A stretch of DNA of 64,000 nucleotides from Tenacibaculum aquimarinum (lineage in GTDB: Bacteria > Bacteroidota > Bacteroidia > Flavobacteriales > Flavobacteriaceae), in NCBI RefSeq assembly GCF_022478115.1, contig NZ_JAKGSC010000002.1, positions 372,001 through 436,000 on the forward strand, written 5' to 3'. Positions within the stretch are counted from its first letter, which is position 1. Each line of letters opens with the position of its first letter. Position numbers and translations under genes: made by a program. Below the pieces are notes generated by a model. The model was given only the letters and a program-made list of their open reading frames with translations. It had not been told where the DNA came from and made no database searches. Shown one piece after another: positions 8,683 to 18,138 of the stretch.

Positions 8683-9875
8683 GTTTATACTCGCCATTTA
8701 GTAAGGAAGATTTAATGCCTCAGCCAGAAATGCTTGAAATTCAAAAGCAAAAAGGCGAATTATTTATTGGATTACCTAAAGAAACTCATTTCGAAGAAAA
8801 ACGAATAAGTTTAACGCCAGATGCTGTTTCTGCTTTAGTTGCACATGGACACAGAATTGTTGTAGAAACTGGCGCAGGAGAAAACTCTAATTATGCCGAT
8901 AAAGAATACTCTGAAGCTGGAGCAAAAATATCGTACGATGTTAAAGAAGTTTTTGAATGCAACATTATTTTAAAAGTAGAACCGCCTTCTATTAGTGAAA
9001 TTGAAATGATGAATCCGCAAGCCATTTTAATTTCTGCATTACAATTAAAAACTCAAAACAAAAAATACTTTGAAGCTTTAGCTAAAAAAAGAATTACCGC
9101 CGTTGCTTTCGATTATATAAAAGACGAACATGGTGTATATCCAATAGTAAAGTCTCTTAGTGAAATTGCAGGAACTGCTTCAATTTTAATTGCTTCAGAA
9201 TTAATGAACAGCATAAATGAAGGAAACGGTTTATTATTAGGAAATATTGGTGGAGTTCCGCCAACATCTGTAGTTATTTTAGGCGCAGGAACTGTTGGAG
9301 AATTTGCAGCGCGTTCTGCAATTGGTCTAGGTGCGCGAGTAAAAGTATTCGATAACTCGCTAACAAAACTTAGAACATTACAACATCGTTTACCATCACC
9401 TATTTATACTTCTACAATTCAACCAAAAACATTGGCAAAAGCATTAATGCGTTGCGATGTTGCTGTTGGTGCAATTCGCGGTAAAGATCGCTCACCTGTT
9501 GTTGTTACTGAAGGCATGATTGAAAAAATGAAAGATGGAGCAGTAATTGTAGATGTTAGTATAGATCGTGGTGGTTGTTTTGAAACTTCAAACGTTACAA
9601 CACATAGCAAGCCAACTTTTACAGAACATGGTGTTATACATTATTGTGTACCAAATATACCTTCTAGATACTCTAGAACTGCCTCTGTTTCAATAAGTAA
9701 CATTTTAACACCGTATTTATTGAGTATTGCTGAAGAAGGCGGATTTGAAAATGCAATGCGTTACGATAAAAGTTTACGAAACGGAATGTATTTTTACCAC
9801 GGAATTTTAACAAATAAAACGGTTGCAGATTGGTTTAGCTTACCATTTAGAGATATCAATTTATTGATTATTTAA
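8679..9875 (+). CDS. ald: Alanine dehydrogenase
   Basis: 398 residues. The N-terminal AlaDh/PNT catalytic domain contains IGLPKETHFEEKRISLTPDAV with the substrate-binding arginine region, and the NAD-binding domain carries VVILGAGTVGEFAARSAIGLGARVKVFD. KDGAVIVDVSIDRGGCFETS is a further family motif. It interconverts L-alanine and pyruvate plus ammonium with NAD. The N-terminus carries about 30 extra residues before the domain. Start ATG overlaps the tsaE stop. A pyridine nucleotide transhydrogenase alpha subunit is excluded by the lack of membrane segments. Confidence 0.92.
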   Translation: MSLYSPFSKEDLMPQPEMLEIQKQKGELFIGLPKETHFEEKRISLTPDAVSALVAHGHRIVVETGAGENSNYADKEYSEAGAKISYDVKEVFECNIILKVEPPSISEIEMMNPQAILISALQLKTQNKKYFEALAKKRITAVAFDYIKDEHGVYPIVKSLSEIAGTASILIASELMNSINEGNGLLLGNIGGVPPTSVVILGAGTVGEFAARSAIGLGARVKVFDNSLTKLRTLQHRLPSPIYTSTIQPKTLAKALMRCDVAVGAIRGKDRSPVVVTEGMIEKMKDGAVIVDVSIDRGGCFETSNVTTHSKPTFTEHGVIHYCVPNIPSRYSRTASVSISNILTPYLLSIAEEGGFENAMRYDKSLRNGMYFYHGILTNKTVADWFSLPFRDINLLII

Positions 9876-9889
9876 TGGAATAAAACCAT

Positions 9890-9897
9890 TAAATTTG
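9890..9897 (+). promoter_or_regulatory. Predicted -7 box TAAATTTG
   Basis: TAnnTTTG motif 17 bases before the ATG at 9915, giving the small membrane-anchored protein its own promoter. Confidence 0.45.
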
Positions 9898-9914
9898 CAG
9901 TTCAAATTTAAAAC

Positions 9915-10274
9915 ATGCTTAAAAGGTTTTTTTATTACTTTATTGGTTTATCACTTGGTTCTTTAATTGTTTACTTCTTTTGGACAAAAAAAGATGTTAC
10001 TTTTAATTACGGTATGGATGCGCGTACGCTAAAAACTATACGTATTAGAGAACGTTTATATTCTGATGAAGCTAAAATAACAATGGCAAAACATAATATT
10101 GACAGTCTTCAAATTGCTACTGTTTTAGAAAATGGTGATGTTAATTTTGGCAAAAGCAAAGCACGTATTAAACCTTGTCCAGAATATTATATTACTGGAA
10201 AAAAGCTAGATTTATACATAATACGTTGCGATAGTACTTCAACAATAAATAAGATTACAATAAAGAGCAATTAA
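9915..10274 (+). CDS. Small membrane-anchored protein, DUF4258-like
   Basis: 119 residues. Residues 4-23 (RFFYYFIGLSLGSLIVYFFW) form one transmembrane or signal-anchor helix; the rest is a soluble domain with NYGMDARTLKTIRIRER and NFGKSKARIKPCPEYYI and ends TSTINKITIKSN. I associate this neighbour of ald in Flavobacteriia with DUF4258, an RNase-toxin-like fold of unknown role here, but the assignment is from memory. There is no antitoxin-like partner. Function unknown. Confidence 0.7.
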   Translation: MLKRFFYYFIGLSLGSLIVYFFWTKKDVTFNYGMDARTLKTIRIRERLYSDEAKITMAKHNIDSLQIATVLENGDVNFGKSKARIKPCPEYYITGKKLDLYIIRCDSTSTINKITIKSN

Positions 10275-10349
10275 ATTGCTAATTCTTATCACCTAAAACG
10301 TTTTCGTAAATAATTTTTCAAAAGAATAGTCTTTTTGTTAAATATAATT

Positions 10350-10357
10350 TACTTTTG
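10350..10357 (+). promoter_or_regulatory. Predicted -7 box TACTTTTG of the threonine operon
   Basis: Exact TAnnTTTG placed 4 bases before the GTG start of the leader peptide. The predicted start site therefore falls on or next to the leader start codon. Confidence 0.5.
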
Positions 10358-10361
10358 AGGC

Positions 10362-10451
10362 GTGAACGTTAATAAAAATACAACTACTTCTAACTCAATT
10401 ATAACGATTGGGCGTATTGCTATTATCACAATTTCTACAATTACCCTTTAA
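10362..10451 (+). CDS. Thr/Ile-rich leader peptide of the threonine operon
   Basis: A 29-codon reading frame from GTG 10362 to TAA 10449-10451. Seven residues are Thr and eight are Ile, over half of the peptide, clustered as NTTTS, SIITI and, at the end, IAIITISTITL. The stop codon lies inside a hairpin (10439-10461). Such leader peptides couple ribosome stalling on scarce charged tRNA to expression of downstream biosynthetic genes; Thr plus Ile codons are what the enterobacterial thr leader uses. The predicted -7 box implies leaderless translation from GTG. The composition, position 110 bases before thrA and hairpin overlap make chance unlikely. Confidence 0.72.
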   Translation: MNVNKNTTTSNSIITIGRIAIITISTITL

Positions 10452-10461
10452 GGGTGTAATT
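10439..10461 (+). promoter_or_regulatory. Hairpin overlapping the leader stop codon (candidate attenuator)
   Basis: AATTACCCTT pairs with AAGGGTGTAATT around a two-base loop with one bulged T. An upstream GGGCG (10410-10414) could compete for the CCC. No clear U-tract follows, so intrinsic termination is not proven; a translational or factor-dependent mechanism is possible. Confidence 0.5.
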
Positions 10462-10561
10462 AATTTCATATCAACTTAAGGTCATCATTATACTTTCAAA
10501 CGAAAGCTAATAAACATAGGCTAGTAAAAAAAACAATAACAATTATCAATATATATTTAAA

Positions 10562-13003
10562 ATGAAAGTTTTAAAATTCGGAGGTTCATCCGTAGCCAGT
10601 TCTCAAACAATACAACAAGTTTTACAAGTAGTAAAACAAACAGCAGAAAACAATAAAGTATTAGTAGTCGTTTCTGCTTTTGGAAAAACCACAAACAAGT
10701 TAATTGCAGCAGCAGAACAAGCAGCTACAAAAGACAATAACTATACTTTACTTTTTAACGAGGTTAAACAACACCATCTTCAAGTTATTAGAGATTTAAT
10801 AGCAACTGAAAGACAAGATGAGGTTAAAACTAAGGTCGAAAAATTATTTTCTAAACTAGAAATTTTACTACAAGGTTGTTTCTTATTAGAAGAAATTACA
10901 CCTAAAACATTAGCAACTATTAGTGGTTTTGGTGAACTTTTATCTTCTTACATAATTTCTGAAGCTGCAAAAAACGAATTAGATGCGGGTTATAAAGATA
11001 GTAGAGAATTAATTATAACATCTAACAGTTTCGAAAATGCACAAGTTAATTTTAAATTAACGGAGAAAAACTGTCAAGATTTCTTTAAAAAGAACAACAA
11101 CCAAGTAACATTATTACCAGGTTTTATAGCAAATACAGAAAACGGACAATCAACTACTTTAGGTCGTGGAGGTTCAGATTATTCTGCGGCAATTTATGCA
11201 GCTTCTTTAAATGCTGAAGAATTACAAATTTGGACAGATGTTAGCGGAATGTACACTGCAAACCCAAGTGTTGTAAAAGAAGCATTTCCAATTCCACATA
11301 TATCGTATCAAGAAGCAATGGAATTATCTCATTTTGGTGCAAAAGTTATTTATCCACCAACAATTCAACCAACCTTAGAAAAGAAAATTCCTATTGTTAT
11401 CAAAAATACTTTTGAACCAGACAATGTAGGAACCTTAATTACCAACAAAACCAATAACGATAGTAGCGTTAAAGGTATAAGTCATATTGAAGATATTACG
11501 TTACTTACTTTAGAAGGAAGCGGAATGGTTGGTGTTTCTGGTGTTTCTAAACGTGTTTTTGAAACTTTATCTGTAGAAAATATTAATGTAGTTTTAATTA
11601 CACAAGCTTCTTCAGAACATTCAATTTGTATTGGTATTTTTGATAAAGATGCTCAACAAGCTACGGAAAGCATTAATGAAACTTTTGCTTTTGAAATTGA
11701 AAGAAACAAAGTAAATCCTGTTATTGTAGAACAAAACCTAGCAATTATTGCTTTAGTTGGTGATAACATGAAAAATCATCAAGGATTAAGCGGACAAATG
11801 TTTAGTTCTTTAGGAAAAAACAATGTAAACATTAGAGCTATTGCACAAGGTGCTTCAGAAAAAAATATCTCTGCAGTAATTACAAGTGCAGATGCCAAAA
11901 AAGCTTTAAACACATTACATGAACAGTTTTTTGAAGAAAACATAAAACAGTTAAATTTATTTGTAACTGGTGTTGGTAATGTTGGTGAGCGTTTTTTAGC
12001 ACAAATTCATAAACAAACAACATATTTAAAAGAACATTTAAAACTAAACATTAGAGTTGTTGGAATTTCAAATTCTAGAAAAATGACTTTTAATGAAAAC
12101 GGTTTAGATTTAACAAATTGGAAAGAAGCCTTAGAAAATGGGGAACAAACATCTTTAGATGCCTTTTTTAATAAGACTAAAGCATTAAACTTACGTAACT
12201 CGGTATTTGTAGACAACACAGCTAACAAAGAAGTTTCGGAGGTTTATCAAAATTATTTAGAACAAAATATTGGCGTAGTAACTTGTAACAAAATTGCTTG
12301 TGCCTCTAGTTTAGATAATTACAAGACACTTAAAAGAGTATCGCGTAAATTTAATGCTCCTTTCTTGTTTGAAACTAATGTTGGTGCAGGTTTACCTGTA
12401 ATCGACACTTTAAAAAACTTAATTGCTTCTGGAGATAGAATCCATAAAATACAAGCTGTTTTATCGGGAAGTTTAAATTTTGTTTTCAATAATTTTAATG
12501 AAAATACTACTTTTCATGACGTTGTTGCACAAGCTCAAAAAGAAGGTTTTACAGAGCCAGATCCAAAGATAGATTTAAGCGGAATTGACGTTGCCAGAAA
12601 GATTTTAATCTTAGCGCGTGAAAGCGGATACGAATTAGAGCTTTCTGATATTGACAACAACTCATTTTTAACAGAAAAAAGCCTTAAAACAACTAATAAT
12701 GACGATTTTTACGCATCTTTAACAGCATCTGAAGCTCATTTTCAGAATATCTATAAAGAAGCGAATGACAAAGATTGTCGTTTAAAATATGTGGCAACCT
12801 TTGAAAACGGTAAAGCTTCAGTTGGTTTACAACATATTCCATCAGATCATCCTTTTTATAATTTAGAAGGAAGTGATAATATTGTGTTATTTTTTACAGA
12901 AAGATATCCAGTAAATCCATTATTGATAAAAGGTGCTGGAGCTGGTGCAGAAGTTACTGCTTCTGGTATTTTTGCAGATGTAATTAGAATTGGAAAGAAC
13001 TAA
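10562..13003 (+). CDS. thrA: Bifunctional aspartate kinase / homoserine dehydrogenase
   Basis: 813 residues. Residues 1 to about 295 are aspartokinase (KFGGSSVAS; TTLGRGGSDYSAAIYAA). Two ACT regulatory domains follow (LEGSGMVGVSGVSKRVFETL and VGDNMKNHQGLSGQMFSSL). From about 460 the homoserine dehydrogenase has the NAD(P) motif VTGVGNVGERFL and ends with the catalytic GSLNFVFN...GFTEPDPKIDLSG segment. It catalyses the first and third steps from aspartate to homoserine and is probably feedback-regulated through the ACT domains. First gene of thrABC, preceded by the Thr/Ile leader. Confidence 0.97.
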   Translation: MKVLKFGGSSVASSQTIQQVLQVVKQTAENNKVLVVVSAFGKTTNKLIAAAEQAATKDNNYTLLFNEVKQHHLQVIRDLIATERQDEVKTKVEKLFSKLEILLQGCFLLEEITPKTLATISGFGELLSSYIISEAAKNELDAGYKDSRELIITSNSFENAQVNFKLTEKNCQDFFKKNNNQVTLLPGFIANTENGQSTTLGRGGSDYSAAIYAASLNAEELQIWTDVSGMYTANPSVVKEAFPIPHISYQEAMELSHFGAKVIYPPTIQPTLEKKIPIVIKNTFEPDNVGTLITNKTNNDSSVKGISHIEDITLLTLEGSGMVGVSGVSKRVFETLSVENINVVLITQASSEHSICIGIFDKDAQQATESINETFAFEIERNKVNPVIVEQNLAIIALVGDNMKNHQGLSGQMFSSLGKNNVNIRAIAQGASEKNISAVITSADAKKALNTLHEQFFEENIKQLNLFVTGVGNVGERFLAQIHKQTTYLKEHLKLNIRVVGISNSRKMTFNENGLDLTNWKEALENGEQTSLDAFFNKTKALNLRNSVFVDNTANKEVSEVYQNYLEQNIGVVTCNKIACASSLDNYKTLKRVSRKFNAPFLFETNVGAGLPVIDTLKNLIASGDRIHKIQAVLSGSLNFVFNNFNENTTFHDVVAQAQKEGFTEPDPKIDLSGIDVARKILILARESGYELELSDIDNNSFLTEKSLKTTNNDDFYASLTASEAHFQNIYKEANDKDCRLKYVATFENGKASVGLQHIPSDHPFYNLEGSDNIVLFFTERYPVNPLLIKGAGAGAEVTASGIFADVIRIGKN

Positions 13004-13006
13004 AAA

Positions 13007-13936
13007 ATGAAGTATTTAAAAATATTTTCTCCTGCTACTGTAGCAAATGTTTCCTGCGGATTTGACTCGCTAGGTCTAGCAATTGACTCCGTTGGTGACG
13101 AAATGACTTTTACTAAAACCGACGAAAAAGGTGTTAGAATTACTGAAATAACAGGCGCAAATTTACCTTTAAATGCAAAAGAAAATGCCGCAGGTGCTGT
13201 TGCTTTGGCAATGTTAGAAAAATATCCTGTAGATTTTGGAATTGAAATGACAATGCACAAAGGTTTTTCTCCTGGAAGTGGTTTGGGAAGTAGCGCTGCA
13301 AGTGCTGCTGGAGCTGCTTTTGGTGTAAATCAATTATTAGGAAATCCGTTTTCTCAGTTAGAATTAACAAAATTTGCCATGATTGGAGAAGAAACTGCTT
13401 GCGGAAGCGCAATTGCAGACAATGTTTCTGCAGCAATATACGGTGGTTTTGTTTTAGTAAGAAGTTACGAACCGTTAGATATTATTAAAATACCGGTTCC
13501 AACGGAATTAAGAGTTGTTGCCATTCATCCACAAGTGGAAGTTAAAACAAAAGATTCTAGAGACGTTTTACCAAAAGAAGTACCGTTAAAAAGTGCAATT
13601 ACGCAATGGGCAAATTTGGCCGGATTAATTAGCGGTTTACACACTGAAAATTACGAGTTAATTTCTAACTCATTAACAGATATTATAGTAGAACCTGCTC
13701 GTAAACATTTAATTCCGCATTTCGATTTAGTTAAAAGCGAAGCTTTAAAAGCAGGTGCTTTAGGTGCTGGAATTTCTGGCGCAGGACCAACTATTTTTGC
13801 GTTATGTAAAGGAGAAACTATTGCAAACGATGTATACGCATCTATTGAAAATGCTTATAAAAACACGAATATCGATTTTAATATGCATCGTTCAAAAATT
13901 AATACAGAAGGAATAAAAATTTTAGAAGAAAGATAA
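13007..13936 (+). CDS. thrB: Homoserine kinase
   Basis: 309 residues of the GHMP kinase family. The start is 3 bases after the thrA stop. Motifs: FSPATVANVSCGFDSLG (N-terminal substrate loop), FSPGSGLGSSAASAAGAAFG (ATP-binding GHMP motif) and GAGISGAGPTIFAL (third motif). It phosphorylates homoserine for threonine synthase. Middle gene of the operon. Confidence 0.97.
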   Translation: MKYLKIFSPATVANVSCGFDSLGLAIDSVGDEMTFTKTDEKGVRITEITGANLPLNAKENAAGAVALAMLEKYPVDFGIEMTMHKGFSPGSGLGSSAASAAGAAFGVNQLLGNPFSQLELTKFAMIGEETACGSAIADNVSAAIYGGFVLVRSYEPLDIIKIPVPTELRVVAIHPQVEVKTKDSRDVLPKEVPLKSAITQWANLAGLISGLHTENYELISNSLTDIIVEPARKHLIPHFDLVKSEALKAGALGAGISGAGPTIFALCKGETIANDVYASIENAYKNTNIDFNMHRSKINTEGIKILEER

Positions 13937-13938
13937 AA

Positions 13939-15222
13939 ATGAACTATTATAGTCTTAATCATAAATCACCAAAAGTAAGCTTTAAAAGTGCTGTAGTTAA
14001 CGGTTTAGCGCCCGATAGAGGTTTATATTTCCCAGAGAGCATCACTCCTATTTCTAGCGATTTTATTAAAAATATTGCCAATTATTCTAACGAAGAAATT
14101 GCGTACGAAGCTATTAAGCAATTTGTTGGAGATGAAATTCCTACAGACGTTTTAAAAAATATTATTGATGAAACCTTGTCTTTCGATTTCCCTATTGTAA
14201 ATGTAGAAGAAAACATTGGTGCATTAGAATTATTTCACGGACCAACAATGGCATTTAAAGATGTTGGTGCACGTTTTATGGCACGTTGTTTAGCATATTT
14301 TAATAAGAATAATGAAGATAAAGTAACTGTTTTAGTAGCTACTTCTGGAGATACTGGAGGCGCTGTTGCAAGCGGATTCTTAGGTGTTAAAGGTGTAGAA
14401 GTTGTTATTTTATATCCAAGCGGAAAAGTAAGTGATATTCAAGAAAAGCAATTAACTACATTAGGTCAAAATATTAAAGCTTTAGAAGTTGATGGTGTTT
14501 TTGATGATTGCCAAGAAATGGTAAAAACAGCTTTTTTAGATACTGAAATTTCTAAAACACTAACATCTGCCAATTCAATAAATATTGCACGTTGGTTGCC
14601 ACAAATGTTCTATTTTTTCTTTGCGTATAAGCAATTACATAAAAAACATAAAGACATCGTTTTTTCTGTACCAAGTGGAAATTTCGGAAATATTTGTGCG
14701 GGAATTATGGCGCAAAAATTAGGTTTACCTGTTAAGCATTTTGTTGCTTCAACCAATATAAACGATACAGTTCCTAACTTTTTAGCAACTGAAAAATACG
14801 ATCCAAAACCATCTAAAGCTACTATTTCTAATGCAATGGATGTTGGAAACCCAAGTAATTTTATTAGAATTCAAGAATTGTTTGGTAATAATACAGCCGA
14901 ATTAAAACAAGCTTTTGCTTCGTATTCTTTTACAGATGAAGCAACTAAAGTAGCCATGAAAGAAATTTATAAAACATCTGGTTATGTTGCAGATCCTCAT
15001 GGAGCTGTTGGATATTTAGGTTTGAAGAAATATAATTTAGCCGATACAGATTTTGGTGTGTTTTTAGAAACTGCACATCCTGTAAAGTTTTTAGATATTG
15101 TTGAAGAAACATTGCCTGTAAGTGTTGAAATTCCTGAGCAGATTAAATCTGTAATTGATAAAGTAAAAGTTGCTACAAAAGTTAGTAATTATACCGAATT
15201 AAAAGAGTTTTTAAATTCATAA
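13939..15222 (+). CDS. thrC: Threonine synthase
   Basis: 427 residues, PLP fold-type II. The PLP lysine lies in FHGPTMAFKDVGARFMARC; the phosphate-binding loop is VATSGDTGGAVASGF, and PSGNFGNICAG and DPHGAVGYLGL are also present. It converts O-phosphohomoserine to threonine. The start lies 2 bases after the thrB stop, and a terminator follows. Confidence 0.97.
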   Translation: MNYYSLNHKSPKVSFKSAVVNGLAPDRGLYFPESITPISSDFIKNIANYSNEEIAYEAIKQFVGDEIPTDVLKNIIDETLSFDFPIVNVEENIGALELFHGPTMAFKDVGARFMARCLAYFNKNNEDKVTVLVATSGDTGGAVASGFLGVKGVEVVILYPSGKVSDIQEKQLTTLGQNIKALEVDGVFDDCQEMVKTAFLDTEISKTLTSANSINIARWLPQMFYFFFAYKQLHKKHKDIVFSVPSGNFGNICAGIMAQKLGLPVKHFVASTNINDTVPNFLATEKYDPKPSKATISNAMDVGNPSNFIRIQELFGNNTAELKQAFASYSFTDEATKVAMKEIYKTSGYVADPHGAVGYLGLKKYNLADTDFGVFLETAHPVKFLDIVEETLPVSVEIPEQIKSVIDKVKVATKVSNYTELKEFLNS

Positions 15223-15248
15223 GAATTTACAAGGATATAAAATTTATA

Positions 15249-15283
15249 AACCTCATTTCCATTTTTGGAAGTGAGGTTTTTTT
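15249..15283 (+). terminator. Intrinsic terminator of thrABC
   Basis: Stem AACCTCATTTCC / GGAAGTGAGGTT (one mismatch) with loop ATTTTT, followed by a run of seven T. It lies 26 bases after thrC. The rest of the gap to 15516 holds no gene; a -7 box TAACTTTG at 15481-15488 precedes the antiporter. Confidence 0.9.
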
Positions 15284-15516
15284 ATAACAATTAAGGTTTT
15301 AAGATCTTGATATTCTTATAAAAAAACAATAACTTCGCTAACGATTGATTTTAGTCATTAAAACGACACATATCAGCGTTAAAGTTGGCTAGAATGCTGA
15401 ACAATCTGAAATATATTGTAAAAGAGAATAATTTTCGGTTCTACAAGGCAAGAAAATAAAACTTAACTGAATTTAGAACATAACTTTGTGGAGACAGAAA
15501 AGAGAGACAAAAAAGA

Positions 15517-17004
15517 ATGAATTTAACAATTGAAAATATTTTATTAATTGGTTCTTTATTACTTCTGACAAGTATTTTTGCAGGTAAGACTTCTTATAAA
15601 TTTGGTGTTCCTACTTTATTACTCTTTTTGGCTATTGGAATGTTGGCAGGTTCTGACGGCATTGGTGGTATTCAATTTGATGACCCAAAACTTGCCCAAT
15701 TTATTGGTATTGTCTCGCTTAACTTTATATTGTTTTCAGGTGGACTTGACACTAATTGGGCAGCTGTCAAACCAATTCTTAGAGAAGGAATTGCATTATC
15801 GACCTTAGGCGTTTTACTAACAGCAGTTTCTCTTGGCACATTTGTTTGGATTATTACTGATTTCACAATTTATGAAAGTCTATTATTAGGTTCAATTGTA
15901 TCTTCAACAGATGCAGCGGCTGTATTTTCAATTCTACGCTCAAAAAACCTTGCTCTAAAAACTAATCTCAGACCCACTTTAGAATTGGAAAGTGGAAGTA
16001 ACGATCCAATGGCATATGTGCTGACTATTGCATTTTTAACTTTGGTTATCAATCAAGACCAAAGTTTTGTATCTATAATCCCATTATTTTTACAACAAAT
16101 GATTTTGGGTGGAATTGCAGGATTTGCTTTTGGCATATGTAGTAAATATATCATTAACAAAATCAAACTTGACTTTGAAGGACTCTATCCTGTTTTAGTT
16201 ATTGCTTTGATGTTTACTACATTTTCTGCAACAGATTTTGTAGGTGGTAATGGCTTTCTTGCCATTTACATTTGTGCTGTTTATCTAGGTAATCAAGACC
16301 TCATACACAAAAAAACCATTTTAAAAATGTTTGATGGTTTAGCTTGGTTAATGCAAATAGTTCTATTTCTTACATTAGGGTTACTGGTTTTTCCTTCTGA
16401 AATTATTCCACATATGGGTATTGGACTACTCATTTCATTGTTTCTAATAATTGTTGCCAGACCAATAGGTGTATTTATCAGCCTGCTATTTTTCAAAATG
16501 AGGTTAAAAAGAAGATTTTACATTTCTTGGGTTGGATTACGTGGAGCTGTTCCTATTGTATTTGCGACTTATCCACTTTTGGCAGGAATTGATAAAGCAA
16601 GCATTATTTTTAACATTGTATTTTTTATTTCAGTTACTTCTATATTATTTCAAGGCACCACACTTTCCATTGTTGCAAAATGGCTAAATGTTGGATTGCC
16701 TGAAAAACAAAAGAAACTGAACGCTACTGATTTGCTATTGGCAGAAAATCCCAAAGCAGAAATGAAAGAAGTTTTGATAACTTTAGACTCTTATGCGGTA
16801 GAAAAGAAAATTGTGGAATTGGGCTTTCCAAAAAATGCGATAATAGCAATGATTAAAAGAGATAAGGGCTACATAATTCCAAATGGTTTAACAAAAATTG
16901 AAGTTCAAGACAAATTGATTGTTCTTGCTGACAGACCTAAGATTTTTGATGAAGTTTATAAAATACTTAAAATAAAAGAAAGCACAGCAGCCAATAGTGT
17001 ATAA
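15517..17004 (+). CDS. CPA1-family Na+/H+ or K+/H+ antiporter with C-terminal TrkA-C domain
   Basis: 495 residues. About twelve hydrophobic segments cover residues 1-390; the CPA1 ion-binding ESGSNDPMAYVLT motif is at about 162-174 and SSTDAAAVFSILR before it. A cytosolic tail from about 415 (ITLDSYAVEKKIVELGFPKNAIIAMIKRD) looks like a TrkA-C (RCK_C) domain, as in NhaP2/CvrA-type K+/H+ antiporters. It exports monovalent cations in exchange for protons at the inner membrane. Ion choice cannot be read from sequence. It stands alone between thrC and a frameshifted gene; its wording of codons looks somewhat unlike the thr genes (impression only). Confidence 0.88.
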   Translation: MNLTIENILLIGSLLLLTSIFAGKTSYKFGVPTLLLFLAIGMLAGSDGIGGIQFDDPKLAQFIGIVSLNFILFSGGLDTNWAAVKPILREGIALSTLGVLLTAVSLGTFVWIITDFTIYESLLLGSIVSSTDAAAVFSILRSKNLALKTNLRPTLELESGSNDPMAYVLTIAFLTLVINQDQSFVSIIPLFLQQMILGGIAGFAFGICSKYIINKIKLDFEGLYPVLVIALMFTTFSATDFVGGNGFLAIYICAVYLGNQDLIHKKTILKMFDGLAWLMQIVLFLTLGLLVFPSEIIPHMGIGLLISLFLIIVARPIGVFISLLFFKMRLKRRFYISWVGLRGAVPIVFATYPLLAGIDKASIIFNIVFFISVTSILFQGTTLSIVAKWLNVGLPEKQKKLNATDLLLAENPKAEMKEVLITLDSYAVEKKIVELGFPKNAIIAMIKRDKGYIIPNGLTKIEVQDKLIVLADRPKIFDEVYKILKIKESTAANSV

Positions 17005-17091
17005 AAATATAACGGGTTTAATCGAAAAATTAGGCCGTAAAAATCCATTACTATACTTATACTAGATCGTTAGCGAACTTCATTAAATTTC

Positions 17092-17684
17092 TCAACAATT
17101 CTTATACTTATCGTGTAAACCCTCTCCACGTAAAATCATTGGGATAATTTTTTCTAAGCGAGATAATTTAGTGGCTTCGCGTTTTGCTCCAGAAATATGG
17201 TCGGCAAAATCACGTTGTTTGCTTTTTGTAAACTCGTTAAACGCTATTTTTATGTCTTTGTTTTTAGAAAACACTTCTTTTAGCAATTCAGGAATTAAAA
17301 GTGGTTTTGTAGTTCGGTTTGGCTTTATCTCCTTCCCTGCTTCTATATTATCTATAGCTTCTAAAACATATAATTTAATAATATCCTCTTTAATATCCGC
17401 AGCAGTTTCTAAACGCATTTGTCGCATTGCTTGGGTTTTACCTTCTTGTGCGTTTCTTAGAACCTTAAATTTATCTTTTAATAAGCCGCCTTGAAAAAAC
17501 ACAATCCAAAATGATTTTTAAATGCAGCAATACTCACCACGTTTTTTCCTTTGTAACTATACGTTGGTGAACCCCATTTTATGGTTTCCGTCAAAGGAAG
17601 TTGCGATAAAATAGTACGCAAGTATATTAATTCTTGTGTCCATTTTTCTTTAGAAGTTATAAATTCTGTTACTCTCGAATCCAT
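17092..17684 (-). pseudogene. DUF1801 + OmdA (YdeI-like) protein, frameshifted
   Basis: Two frames join into one protein. Bases 17684-17478 encode a DUF1801 N-terminus (MDSRVTEFITSKEKWTQEL, TIKWGSPTYSYKGK, NHFGLCFF) that then runs into a stop; bases 17502-17092 continue in another frame with FFQGGLLKDKFKVLRN and the OmdA-type end. The break is in a homopolymer of six A on the plus strand (17494-17499); seven would restore the frame as CFFQGGLL. So it is either a recent pseudogene, a slippage-prone gene or an assembly error. The family includes YdeI/OmpD-associated proteins and the iron-chaperone-like YdhG; role unknown. Confidence 0.85.
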
Positions 17685-17692
17685 TTTAAATT

Positions 17693-18109
17693 TTAAGAAT
17701 TATCGTTACTTGGAGCACTAATCATCCATTGGATTCCAAATTTATCGATACAACTCCCAAACTTTCCGCCCCAAAAAACTTCAGCATATGGCATTGTTGT
17801 TTTTCCGCCATCAGCCAAACCATCAAAAATTGCATAACCGCTTTCTTCATCATCAGCCGTAATAGAAATATTACTATTATTTCCTTTAATTAATGGTTCT
17901 TCAAAACTATCTGAAAGTTTTATTTGACTATTTGTACCAAAAGACATTGTTGCATGCATAATTTTATTAGCTATTTCTGGTGTAGAAAACTCTGGCGGTC
18001 CTTCAGAATAACGCATTATCATTTCAAATTTACCATCAAAAATATCTTGGTAATATAGCATTGCTTCTTCGCAATTTCCATCAAAAAATAAATACACATC
18101 ACTTCTCAT
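17693..18109 (-). CDS. VOC-superfamily protein, PhnB-like
   Basis: 138 residues. MRSDVYLFFDGNCEEAMLYYQDIF and GSCIDKFGIQWMISAP are the two ends of the PhnB/3-demethylubiquinone methyltransferase-like glyoxalase fold (beta-alpha-beta-beta-beta repeats). Members are cytosolic and mostly of unknown role. It is 9 bases upstream of the DUF1801 gene, with which such proteins often occur, so they may be cotranscribed. Confidence 0.85.
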   Translation of the reverse strand: MRSDVYLFFDGNCEEAMLYYQDIFDGKFEMIMRYSEGPPEFSTPEIANKIMHATMSFGTNSQIKLSDSFEEPLIKGNNSNISITADDEESGYAIFDGLADGGKTTMPYAEVFWGGKFGSCIDKFGIQWMISAPSNDNS

Positions 18110-18138
18110 AATCTAACTTTTTAAAATTCTTTCTAAAG

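Noticed and set aside
10493..10506. Second hairpin CTTTC-GAAAG upstream of thrA as the attenuator terminator
   Set aside because: The stem has five pairs and no U-tract after it, so it cannot be supported as a terminator.
15305..17091. Mobile island carrying the antiporter
   Set aside because: No transposase, direct repeats or matching ends were found on either side; codon impressions alone are too weak.
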